Positions 57,390 to 64,000 of a stretch of 64,000 nt of DNA are shown one piece after another. The stretch's first letter is position 1. The number at the start of each line of letters is the position of its first letter. Below the pieces are notes generated by a model. That model was not told where the DNA came from. It saw only the letters and a list, made by a program, of their open reading frames with translations, and did no database searches. A program made the translations under genes and the position numbers. This DNA is from Pseudomonas sp. Irchel 3E13 (lineage in GTDB: Bacteria > Pseudomonadota > Gammaproteobacteria > Pseudomonadales > Pseudomonadaceae), in NCBI RefSeq assembly GCF_900187455.1, contig NZ_FYDX01000004.1, forward strand, positions 310,001-374,000, in the 5' to 3' direction.

Positions 57390-58166
57390 TCAGAAGCCCG
57401 GCGCAATCTGGCCCTTGTAACGGGTCAGGATGAAGTTGCGCACTTCAGGGGTGTTCAGCGCCTTGGCCAGTTTCTGGATACCCGGGTCTTGCAGGTTGTC
57501 CGGCCGCGCCACCAGGTACTCGACGTAGAGGTCCTTGCCCTTCTCGACGATCAGCGCGCTGTTGGTGTCGATCCCGGCTTCCAGGGCGTAGTTGGCGAAC
57601 ACGAACGCCAGGTCCACCTGGTTCACCGCACGGGCCAGCAAGGCGCCTTCGAGTTCGCGGATCTTCAGTTTTTTCGGGTTCTCGGCGATGTCGCGCTGGG
57701 TCGCCAGGGTGTTGCTCGGGTCCTTGAGTTTGATCAGCCCGGCCTCGTGCAACAGCACCAGGGCGCGACCGGTGTTTACCGGGTCATTGGGAATCGCCAC
57801 GCTGGCGCCGTCGGGCAGGTCCTTGAGGTCTTTGATCTTGGTCGAATACGCGCCGAACGGTTCGATGTGCACCCCCACCACCGGCACCAGGTCGGTGTGG
57901 CGGCTTTTGTTGAAGTCATCGAGGAACGGCCGGTACTGGTAGTAGTTGGCGTCGAGGTTTTTCTCGGCCAGTTGCAGGTTGGGCTGGATGAAGTCGGTGA
58001 AGACCTTGATGTCGAGGTCCACGCCTTCCTTGGCCAGCGCCGGTTTGACGAATTCGAGGATCTCGGCGTGGGGCACCGGGGTGGCGCCGACGACGAGTTT
58101 TTCGTTGGCATGGGCCGACAGGCTGATGATTGCGGCGGCCAGGACCGCCAGAGACTGCTTGAACAT
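57390..58166 (-). CDS. metQ: MetQ/NlpA-family substrate-binding protein
   Basis: This is the periplasmic binding protein of the MUT ABC importer, 258 residues. It has a cleaved signal peptide (about 1-20, ending SAHA) and no lipobox Cys, so it is soluble and not a lipoprotein as E. coli MetQ is. The family segments VGATPVPHAEILEFVKPALA, NYYQYRPFLDDFNK and VAIPNDPVNTGRALVLLHEA are intact. It follows metI by 70 bases. Confidence 0.93.
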   Translation of the reverse strand: MFKQSLAVLAAAIISLSAHANEKLVVGATPVPHAEILEFVKPALAKEGVDLDIKVFTDFIQPNLQLAEKNLDANYYQYRPFLDDFNKSRHTDLVPVVGVHIEPFGAYSTKIKDLKDLPDGASVAIPNDPVNTGRALVLLHEAGLIKLKDPSNTLATQRDIAENPKKLKIRELEGALLARAVNQVDLAFVFANYALEAGIDTNSALIVEKGKDLYVEYLVARPDNLQDPGIQKLAKALNTPEVRNFILTRYKGQIAPGF

Positions 58167-58236
58167 GGTGTGCTCCTTTGGGATGGGATTGGCCGTCGTC
58201 GGGCGAACGTGGGGCCGGGTTGGGCAAAACGGTGTT

Positions 58237-58902
58237 TCAGCGGCGGGTGAAGTGCCGCACCAGGCGGTCGCCGCTCATTTGCAGGGCCTGCACCAGCAGG
58301 ATCAGCAAGAGCACGGTGACCACCATTACATCGGTCTGGAAACGCTGGTAACCGAAGCGGATCGCCAGGTCACCCAGGCCGCCGCCACCGATCACCCCGG
58401 CCATCGCGGTGTAGTCCACCAGCACGATGGCGGTCACGGTGACCGCGGCGATCAGCCCGGTGCGCGACTCCGGCAACAGCGTGTAGCGGATGATCTGCCA
58501 GGTGCTGCCGCCCATCGCCTGACTGGCTTCCACCAGTCCGCGATCGACCTCGCGCAGCGCGGTTTCCACCAGCCGGGCGAAGAACGGCGTACAGCCCACC
58601 ACCAGCGGCGGGATGGTGCCGCGTACCCCCAGCGAGGTGCCGGTGATCAGCGTGGTGACCGGGATCAGCACGATCAGCAGGATGATGAACGGCAGCGAAC
58701 GCAGCACGTTCGCCACCAGCGACAAACAGCGGTACAACAGCGGGCTGGACAACAACTGGCGCTGCCCGGTGAGGTACAGCAGCACCCCCAGCGGCAGGCC
58801 GAGCAGCACGGTGAAGGCCAGCGCCGCGCCGAGCATGCTCAGGGTTTCCAGGCTGGCCTGGCCGACCTCGCCCCAGTTCAGGTTGACCAGCAACTCATTC
58901 AT
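58237..58902 (-). CDS. metI: MetI-type ABC transporter permease
   Basis: This is the membrane subunit of the MUT importer, 221 residues from ATG 58902 (MNELLVNLNWGEVGQASLET). There are five hydrophobic helices, with the coupling-helix EAA-type motif EASQAMGGSTWQIIRYTLLP. The ATG overlaps the upstream monooxygenase stop (ATGA, 58899-58902), which binds the importer genetically to the monooxygenase. The longer open frame upstream belongs to the monooxygenase region. Confidence 0.93.
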   Translation of the reverse strand: MNELLVNLNWGEVGQASLETLSMLGAALAFTVLLGLPLGVLLYLTGQRQLLSSPLLYRCLSLVANVLRSLPFIILLIVLIPVTTLITGTSLGVRGTIPPLVVGCTPFFARLVETALREVDRGLVEASQAMGGSTWQIIRYTLLPESRTGLIAAVTVTAIVLVDYTAMAGVIGGGGLGDLAIRFGYQRFQTDVMVVTVLLLILLVQALQMSGDRLVRHFTRR

Positions 58903-60272
58903 TTGCCGGCCTCCCGACGCAGCGCAGCAACCGGGTGCGGCGCACGCAGGCGGTCGCCCTGGCCGAACAGCTTGTTGCGCAAGGTGCCTTCGGCGTATTC
59001 GCGCTTGAACAGGCCGCGGGCCTGCAACTCCGGCACCAGCAGATCGACCACGGCGACGAAGGTTTCCGGGGCGACCACGCTGGCCAGGTTGAAGCCATCG
59101 ACACCGGTTGCCTCGACCCACTCCTGCAACTGGTCGGCGACGGTCTGCGCCGAGCCCACCAGCACCGGGCCGTCGCCACCGATGGCGCAGTAATCGGCAA
59201 TTTCGGCGGTGGTCCAGGTGCGGCTCGGGTCGGCGCGGGTGAAGGCTTCCACCGCCGACTGGATGGCGTCGCTCGGCACTTCACGCAGCACCTGTTCCGG
59301 GTCGTAGCGGGAAAAGTCGATCCCGGTCCAGCCCGACATCAAGGTCAGCGCGCCCGTGGCGCTGGCGTACTCGCGGTACTCGCGCAGGCGGGCCAGGGCC
59401 GCCTCGTCGGTCTCGGCGACGATCACCGTGAGCTGTTCGAGGATGACGATATCGTCCGCCGCACGTCCGGCGGCCACTGCGGCGGCGCGGAACTCGTCCA
59501 CCTGTTTCTTCAGCACCGCCTTGCTCGGCGCGGCGACGAACACGCATTCGGCATTGGCCGCGGCGAATGCCCGGCCACGGCTCGACGCGCCGGCCTGGTA
59601 GAGCACCGGGGTGCGCTGCGGCGACGGCTCGCAGAGGTGGAAACCGGGCACCTTGAAGTAGGTGCCATCGTGGTCGATGCCGTGGACCTTGGCCGGATCG
59701 GCGTACACGCCGCTGTCGCGGTCGGCGCGCACGGCGTCCTCGTCCCAACTGCTTTCCCACAGCTTGTAGCAGACCTGCAGGTATTCCTCGGCCAGCGCAT
59801 AACGCTGGTCGTGGGACAGTTGCTCACGCTGGCCGAGGTTGCGCGCGCCACTGCTCAGGTACGAGGTGACGATGTTCCAGCCGGCGCGGCCCTGGGTCAG
59901 GTGATCGAGGGTGGACATGCGCCGGGCGAACGGAAACGGGTGCTCGAACGACACCGAAGCGGTGACGCCGAAGCCCAGGTGCTCGGTGGCCGCGGCCATG
60001 GCCGGTACCAGTTGCAACGGGTCATTGACCGGCACCTGGGCGCCGCTGCTCAGGGCCGCGTCGGCGTTGCCGCCATAGACGTCATAGACCCCCAGCACAT
60101 CGGCGATAAACAGGCCGTCGATACGGCCGCGCTCCAGGTTTTTCGCCAGCTCGACCCAGTAATGGATATCGGTGTAGCGCCGCGACTGGTCGCGGGGGTG
60201 CCGCCAGAGACCGGGCGACAGGTGCCCGACGGTGTTCATGGCAAAGGCGTTGAGACGAATCTGCTTGGACAT
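58899..60272 (-). CDS. LLM-class flavin-dependent monooxygenase (NtaA/DmoA/SnaA family)
   Basis: This is a two-component FMNH2-dependent monooxygenase of the NtaA-like branch, 457 residues. The family's opening LNAFAMNTVGHLSPGLWRHP is clear, as are MSTLDHLTQGRAGWNIVTSY and VLYQAGASSRGRAFAAANAE. Relatives include nitrilotriacetate monooxygenase and dimethylsulfide monooxygenase. Next to sfnB and a MUT importer, a C-S or S-oxidising role is likely. The exact substrate is not deducible. It has no reductase of its own, so MsuE (51261-51830) may supply reduced flavin. Confidence 0.88.
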   Translation of the reverse strand: MSKQIRLNAFAMNTVGHLSPGLWRHPRDQSRRYTDIHYWVELAKNLERGRIDGLFIADVLGVYDVYGGNADAALSSGAQVPVNDPLQLVPAMAAATEHLGFGVTASVSFEHPFPFARRMSTLDHLTQGRAGWNIVTSYLSSGARNLGQREQLSHDQRYALAEEYLQVCYKLWESSWDEDAVRADRDSGVYADPAKVHGIDHDGTYFKVPGFHLCEPSPQRTPVLYQAGASSRGRAFAAANAECVFVAAPSKAVLKKQVDEFRAAAVAAGRAADDIVILEQLTVIVAETDEAALARLREYREYASATGALTLMSGWTGIDFSRYDPEQVLREVPSDAIQSAVEAFTRADPSRTWTTAEIADYCAIGGDGPVLVGSAQTVADQLQEWVEATGVDGFNLASVVAPETFVAVVDLLVPELQARGLFKREYAEGTLRNKLFGQGDRLRAPHPVAALRREAGK

Positions 60273-60281
60273 GGCCGCACC

Positions 60282-61505
60282 CTAGTTCCAGTCGTGACGC
60301 GGCGGCTTGATGCCGTTCAGCGCCCAGTTGCCGACCAGGTGGTACTTCCAGCGCACCGGGTCGTGCAGGGTGTGCACCCGGGCGTTGCGCCAGTGGCGGT
60401 CGAAGTTGTGTTTGGCCAGCGACGAGCGGGTGCCGCCCAGTTCGAACAAGCGGTTGGTGGCTTCGATAGCGGCTTCAGTGGTCAGCACCTTGGCCTTGGC
60501 CACGGCCACCGAGGCGGCGGCGACGTTGTCTTCGTCCGGCGCCGGCTTGGCCGCGTCGAGCACCCAGCCGGCCCGTTCCAGCAAGGCTTCGGCGGCTTCC
60601 TGGCGGATCTCCAGCGAGCCGACCTGAATGATGGTCAGCGGGTCGTCGCCGGCTTTTTCCACCTGAGCATCGACCCACGGACGGGCGTGCTCGCGGACGA
60701 AGGTGATGGTGTCGTCCAGCGCGGCGCGGCCGATGCCGGCGTCGATGGCGGCGGTGGTCAATTGGGCGAACGGCCCGGCCAGGGTCGGGCTTTCATAGGA
60801 CCGGTAGCTGGCGAACAGGTGGAAGGCCGGCACCCGCAGGCCGTCGGCGATCACCGTGCCGCTGGAGGTGGTGCGCTGGCCGACGCTGTCCCAGTCATCC
60901 ACCACCACCAGACCCGGCGTGCCGCGCTGGACGAACGCCAGTTGGGCGCGGTCCTGATCGTCCAGGGCCAGCACGCCGATCCAGTGGGCGTAGAGCGAGC
61001 CGGTGCAATAGCCCTTGCGCCCGTCGATGCGGTAGCCGTCGCCTTCAGCGACCAGGCGGGTGCGGATGTCCTGGACCGTCTTGCCGCCGGTTTCCGACAG
61101 CGCATTGGCGAAACGATGGCCCTTGAGCACCAGATCGAAGAAGAAGCGCTTCTGCTCTTCGCTGCCTTGCAGGCGGATGTCTTCCAGCAGGCAGTAATGG
61201 TTCTGCGGGATCTGGCCGAGGGACGGGTCGGCGGCGGAGACGATGGCGATCACCTTGGCCAGCGTCGCGAACGACACCTCGGCACCGCCGTAGGTGCGCG
61301 GCACGGTGATGCCCCACAGGCCGCTGTTGGAAAACGCATCGACCACATCCGCCGGCACCTGCCGCGTGCGGTCACGCTCGGAGGCGCCTTCGCGCAGCAG
61401 CGCGGCGATACGGTGAGCGACGGCGATGGCTTCGGCGTCGTCGCGGATAAGGTGCGCATCCGGCTGGCGAATGTCGTAGAGGGCGGAAACGGCAGGTGTG
61501 GACAT
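60282..61505 (-). CDS. sfnB: SfnB-family sulfur acquisition oxidoreductase (acyl-CoA dehydrogenase fold)
   Basis: The product has 407 residues from ATG 61505, preceded by AAGGAAC; the frame is open to 61553, but that part overlaps the promoter. SfnB belongs to the DszC-like acyl-CoA dehydrogenase branch found in dimethylsulfone/sulfonate regulons. Segments are GLWGITVPRTYGGAEVSFAT, DDWDSVGQRTTSSGTVIADG and FDRHWRNARVHTLHDPVRW. It is a paralogue of the msuC product (same C-terminal motif). It is the first gene of the sigma-54-driven leftward operon and lies nine bases before the LLM monooxygenase. Confidence 0.92.
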   Translation of the reverse strand: MSTPAVSALYDIRQPDAHLIRDDAEAIAVAHRIAALLREGASERDRTRQVPADVVDAFSNSGLWGITVPRTYGGAEVSFATLAKVIAIVSAADPSLGQIPQNHYCLLEDIRLQGSEEQKRFFFDLVLKGHRFANALSETGGKTVQDIRTRLVAEGDGYRIDGRKGYCTGSLYAHWIGVLALDDQDRAQLAFVQRGTPGLVVVDDWDSVGQRTTSSGTVIADGLRVPAFHLFASYRSYESPTLAGPFAQLTTAAIDAGIGRAALDDTITFVREHARPWVDAQVEKAGDDPLTIIQVGSLEIRQEAAEALLERAGWVLDAAKPAPDEDNVAAASVAVAKAKVLTTEAAIEATNRLFELGGTRSSLAKHNFDRHWRNARVHTLHDPVRWKYHLVGNWALNGIKPPRHDWN

Positions 61506-61545
61506 GGATGTTCCTTGGTCCTGAGTACATGGATACCCAGGGCTA

Positions 61546-61563
61546 GAGCACAAGCCATGCCAA
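61546..61563 (-). promoter_or_regulatory. Sigma-54 (-24/-12) promoter of the sfnB operon
   Basis: Read leftward, the sequence is TTGGCATG-GCTT-GTGCT. The -24 element TGGCATG is near-perfect; the -12 element is GTGC instead of TTGC. GG (61561-61560) and GC (61549-61548) are ten bases apart. The sfnB start is 43 bases beyond the -12 GC. Confidence 0.75.
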
Positions 61564-61646
61564 CGGCTTAAGTCCTTTGTTTTCAGCCGGTTAGGAAATA
61601 TTCAAGACAGCCGGAAAGGACTGCCGGACAGCAAAGTGTTGGCCAG

Positions 61647-61667
61647 GTGTTGGTGGGTGAACAGTTG
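61647..61667 (-). promoter_or_regulatory. Candidate SfnR enhancer upstream of sfnB
   Basis: Read leftward, this is identical over 21 bases to 51102-51122 (it begins CAACTGTTCACCC and ends CAACAC). It is 85 bases upstream of the -24 element, against 86 at the msu promoter. Confidence 0.7.
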
Positions 61668-61740
61668 GGTGGGGGACATCATCAGATACATGGCGGCGAT
61701 GGTCAGGCGCGCATGCCGTGGTTTTTGCGGTGCCCATGAA

Positions 61741-61818
61741 TCGCTGGCAAGCCCGCTCCTACAGGGATCAATGCTATCAAGGCTTGCGCCGGACCGGTGG
61801 GAGCCGGCTTGCCGGCGA
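61741..61818. repeat. Diverged REP pair
   Basis: TCGCTGGCAAGCCCGCTCC (61741-61759) faces GGAGCCGGCTTGCCGGCGA (61800-61818) in inverted orientation with a few mismatches. The core GGCAAGCC distinguishes it from the other two REP groups in this window. Confidence 0.65.
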
Positions 61819-61948
61819 TGGGCGGCTACCCGGGCATCCGCCACGACCGTACGGCGCCTGGCAAGGACAAACACTGAACGTCTGGAAAAACCGCTGTCTC
61901 CAATGTTCAGGACCCTCGCGCACCGGGCGCGAACAGGAGACTGCCGCC

Positions 61949-62563
61949 ATGAAAGCTCATTTCGTCAAACTCATGACTCACCCGGATTACGCCTGGGTGG
62001 ATATCCGCAGCGAAGAAGAACGCCAACCCCGCCACTACCTGCCGCACCTGCTGCTGTGGGCGTTGTTGCCGGCGGTGTGTCTGTTCATCGGCGTGACCTG
62101 GACCGGCTGGAGCCTGGCCGACGCCGACCGGGTACGGGTCAGCGTCGCCAGCGGCCTGCAACTGAGCGTGCTGCTTTACGTCACCACCCTGCTCGGCACC
62201 ATGATCATGGGCGGGTTCATCCGCTGGATGTCGCGCACTTTCGACGCCCGGCCGACGCTGAACCAGTGCATCGGTTTCGTCGCCTACACCACCACGCCGT
62301 ACTTCCTCGCCGGCATCGCCGGGCTTTATCCCAATCGCTGGCTGGCGGTGGCGGCGCTCGGCGCGGCCGGGGCCTACGCCACCTACTTGCTGTTCGTCGG
62401 CCTGCCCAAGTTCATGCGCCTGACCCAGGACCGCGGCTTCCTCTACGCCGCCTCGGTCTGGGGCGTTGGCCTGCTGGTGCTGGTGACCATTCTGGTGAAC
62501 ATGATCCTGTTCTGGTTCAACGTGCTGGAGCCCGAGTACCTGCGCCCGGCGACGTTGCCGTAG
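61949..62563 (+). CDS. Yip1-family integral membrane protein
   Basis: The product has 204 residues from ATG 61949, with AGGAG upstream. Five hydrophobic helices are visible (about 30-50, 65-90, 105-125, 130-150, 170-195). The N-terminal HPDYAWVDIRSEEERQPRHY and the segment NQCIGFVAYTTTPYFLAGIA match the bacterial Yip1/DUF1282 proteins. The function in bacteria is unknown. The TAG stop codon is the first three bases of a REP sequence (62561-62581), so the present C-terminus may have been set by REP insertion. Confidence 0.82.
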   Translation: MKAHFVKLMTHPDYAWVDIRSEEERQPRHYLPHLLLWALLPAVCLFIGVTWTGWSLADADRVRVSVASGLQLSVLLYVTTLLGTMIMGGFIRWMSRTFDARPTLNQCIGFVAYTTTPYFLAGIAGLYPNRWLAVAALGAAGAYATYLLFVGLPKFMRLTQDRGFLYAASVWGVGLLVLVTILVNMILFWFNVLEPEYLRPATLP

Positions 62564-62581
62564 GAGCGAGCTTGCTCGCGA
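62561..62581. repeat. Single REP unit overlapping the Yip1-like stop codon
   Basis: TAGGAGCGAGCTTGCTCGCG plus one A is one arm of the CGAGCTTGCTCG group, without its inverted partner. It lies between the convergent ends of the Yip1-like gene and tonB and could serve as a terminator hairpin. Confidence 0.85.
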
Positions 62582-62603
62582 AGCTCGCGCCTGCATCGCC
62601 TGC

Positions 62604-63437
62604 CTACCTCACCCCTTGCTCGATGCTGTAGTGAAAGGTGTTTTTCACGCCGGGCACTTCCACGGCCCGGCCATCGACTACCCGGGGCTGGTACTTGAAC
62701 GTCCTGGCTGCCTGCAACGAGGGTTGGGCGAACCACGGGTGGCAACCGTCCAGCACGCGCGGATCGCGGACCCGGCCCGAGGTGTCGACGGTGTAGCTGA
62801 CCGTGCAATCGCCCTGCACGCCCTTGTCCAGCGCGCGCTGCGGATAGTCCGGGGCCTGCTTGCTGATGGGCAGGTACTGTGAACTGGCAGCCGCGGCGCG
62901 GGCACGTTCATCCGCGGCACGCCGTTCAGTGGCCAGACGCTGCGTCTCCCGCGCCTCGGCCGCCTCGCGCGCCGCTTGCTCCTGTTGCACTCGCGCCTGT
63001 TCCTCATGCTGCCGGGTTTCGTCGCGACGGCGTTGCTGCTCGGCGACACGTTCCTGGCGGCGCACGTCGGCTTCGCGCTGCTGCTCACGCTTGAAGGCCA
63101 GTTCGGCCGCGCTGGGCGGCACCGGGGCTGGCGGCGTCAGCACTTGCGGCGGCGGTGGTGGCGGCTCGATCGCGGCGGCGGGCTCGGGCACGGCCACTGC
63201 GGGCACCACAGCTTCAACCGGCTCAACTGGCGCCGACGGCGGCAGGCTGACCAACTGGGTGGTGATCACCGGCACCACCGGCGTCGGCAAGCGCGGCGTG
63301 TAGTCATGCCCCAGCAAGACCACCGCCAGAGCCGCATGCAGGGCGACGGCAATGCCCGCCGCGCCGACATGGCCGCGCCAGCGCGGCAGGTTGAAGGACG
63401 GCGCGCTGACCGGCAGCGCAAGGCTCAGGCTGCTCAT
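62604..63437 (-). CDS. tonB: TonB-family energy transducer
   Basis: This is a periplasm-spanning protein that energises outer-membrane receptors, 277 residues. I start it at ATG 63437 (MSSLSLALPV), eight bases after GAGGAG; a TTG two codons earlier is too close to that site. It has one N-terminal helix (about 28-44). A Pro-rich section follows (PPPPPPQVLTPPAPVPPSA), then a charged Arg/Glu coiled coil (about 112-185). The TonB C-terminal domain has DYPQRALDKGVQGDCTVSYT. It follows exbD by two bases. It may energise receptors such as the one at 24675-27101, although that is inference. Confidence 0.9.
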   Translation of the reverse strand: MSSLSLALPVSAPSFNLPRWRGHVGAAGIAVALHAALAVVLLGHDYTPRLPTPVVPVITTQLVSLPPSAPVEPVEAVVPAVAVPEPAAAIEPPPPPPQVLTPPAPVPPSAAELAFKREQQREADVRRQERVAEQQRRRDETRQHEEQARVQQEQAAREAAEARETQRLATERRAADERARAAAASSQYLPISKQAPDYPQRALDKGVQGDCTVSYTVDTSGRVRDPRVLDGCHPWFAQPSLQAARTFKYQPRVVDGRAVEVPGVKNTFHYSIEQGVR

Positions 63438-63439
63438 GC

Positions 63440-63883
63440 TCAAGGCTCCTCGGTGATCAGCCCGAGGCTGGTCACACCCCCGCGCTGCAATTCGGCAATG
63501 CCCGCCACCACCCGGCCATAGTCGGCGCCATGGTCGGCGCGCACATAGACCTGGGTATCGCCACGCCGGGCGATGATCTGGCCGACCTTGTCGCGCATTT
63601 CCTCAAGGCTCACGGCGCTGTCGCTCTGGCCCTCGATCTTCAGGTCGGGGCCAATGTTCCAGTAGAAGCTGCCGTCGTTTTTCACCGAGAGGGTCAGCAC
63701 TTGCCGCTCGCTGTCGGCCGGCAGCGCCTGGGCGGCGACCTTGGGCAAGTCGAGCTTGACGCCCTGCACCAGCATCGGCGCGGTGACCATGAAAATCACC
63801 AGCAAAACCAGCATCACGTCGATATAGGGCACTACGTTCATTTCCGCCTTGGCGGCGTGTTTGCGCTGGGGTTTGACCAACAT
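63440..63883 (-). CDS. exbD: ExbD-family proton channel subunit
   Basis: This is an inner-membrane subunit of the TonB-ExbB-ExbD motor, 147 residues from ATG 63883, preceded by AAGGAG. A single helix (about 17-36) has the ion-path Asp22 in VVPYIDVMLVLLVIFMV. The periplasmic domain contains VYVRADHGADYGRVVAGIAE, typical of ExbD/TolR. The assignment to ExbD rather than TolR rests on the tonB gene directly downstream. Confidence 0.92.
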   Translation of the reverse strand: MLVKPQRKHAAKAEMNVVPYIDVMLVLLVIFMVTAPMLVQGVKLDLPKVAAQALPADSERQVLTLSVKNDGSFYWNIGPDLKIEGQSDSAVSLEEMRDKVGQIIARRGDTQVYVRADHGADYGRVVAGIAELQRGGVTSLGLITEEP

Positions 63884-63896
63884 GGGGACGCTCCTT

Positions 63897-64000
63897 TCAG
63901 GCCACCGCGGCGATGTTCGCGGTGCAGTGCAGGCGTTTGTGCAAGCGCGCCTGCAATTCGTTGGCAAAGCTGTACTGGCGCGCGCTGAGGGTCTGGCCGC
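63897..64000 (-). CDS. exbB: ExbB/TolQ-family proton channel protein, C-terminal end (cut by window edge)
   Basis: Only the last 34 codons are visible. They end ...ARLHKRLHCTANIAAVA followed by TGA (63899-63897), 13 bases before the exbD start. The sequence alone (SFANELQARLHKRL) is only weakly diagnostic. The call rests on its position directly upstream of exbD-tonB in the same direction. Confidence 0.7.
   Translation of the reverse strand, partial: GQTLSARQYSFANELQARLHKRLHCTANIAAVA

Larger units (their letters stand above)
61506..61948. other. Divergent intergenic region between sfnB and the Yip1-like gene
   Basis: These 443 bases contain, from left to right, the sfnB sigma-54 promoter (61546-61563), the 21-base SfnR-candidate element (61647-61667) and a diverged REP pair (61741-61818). 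The promoter of the Yip1-like gene should be in 61820-61940; none was identified. No additional gene is supported. Confidence 0.6.

Overview
The window reads as chromosomal DNA of a Pseudomonas species, probably of the P. fluorescens / chlororaphis / protegens lineage. The base composition is GC-rich, REP-type repeats are scattered between genes, and several gene sets are typical of the genus: MuxABC-OpmB, an H3-like type VI secretion locus, msu/sfn organosulfur genes, a FecI/FecR/TonB receptor set and a short LOV histidine kinase. No rRNA, tRNA, IS element, prophage or CRISPR array was seen.

Layout. Positions 1-581 hold the start of an MHYT-domain protein cut by the window edge. Positions 781-9854 carry a complete RND multidrug efflux operon on the minus strand (muxA-muxB-muxC-opmB). 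It is followed by thiol peroxidase, a serine/threonine-type transporter, an aromatic aminotransferase and malate:quinone oxidoreductase, all minus. Positions 15847-24632 are a mixed stretch: APC permease, iron alcohol dehydrogenase, two LysR regulators, an AT-richer orphan lipoprotein, a DMT transporter, chorismate mutase and an unrecognised 307-residue protein. Positions 24675-28693 form an iron-uptake cell-surface signalling unit (Fur box, ECF sigma, FecR-like anti-sigma, TonB receptor with signalling domain). A YddG-like exporter and a LOV-HK-REC photoreceptor follow.

Positions 31570-50878 are a complete type VI secretion locus with all 13 core genes: tssA-M-L-K-J leftward, and tssB-C-hcp-E-F-G-clpV-vgrG rightward. 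It ends in a MORN/YwqK-like protein and a convergent DUF4280 PAAR-like protein. No kinase/phosphatase/Fha genes and no recognisable toxin are present. The gene order matches the P. aeruginosa H3-T6SS, which as I recall also sits beside msu genes.

Positions 51085-61667 are two facing organosulfur operons. The rightward one is msuE-msuC-like-sfnR-msuD-amidohydrolase. The leftward one is sfnB-LLM monooxygenase-metI-metQ-metN. Each has a -24/-12 (sigma-54) promoter, and each carries the same 21-bp sequence 85-86 bp upstream of its -24 element. I read this as the binding site of the sigma-54 activator (SfnR) encoded in the first operon; this is the strongest regulatory observation here. The amidohydrolase of the first operon appears to have lost most of its metal ligands.

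The window ends with a Yip1-like membrane protein whose stop codon lies in a REP sequence, and an exbB(partial)-exbD-tonB set.
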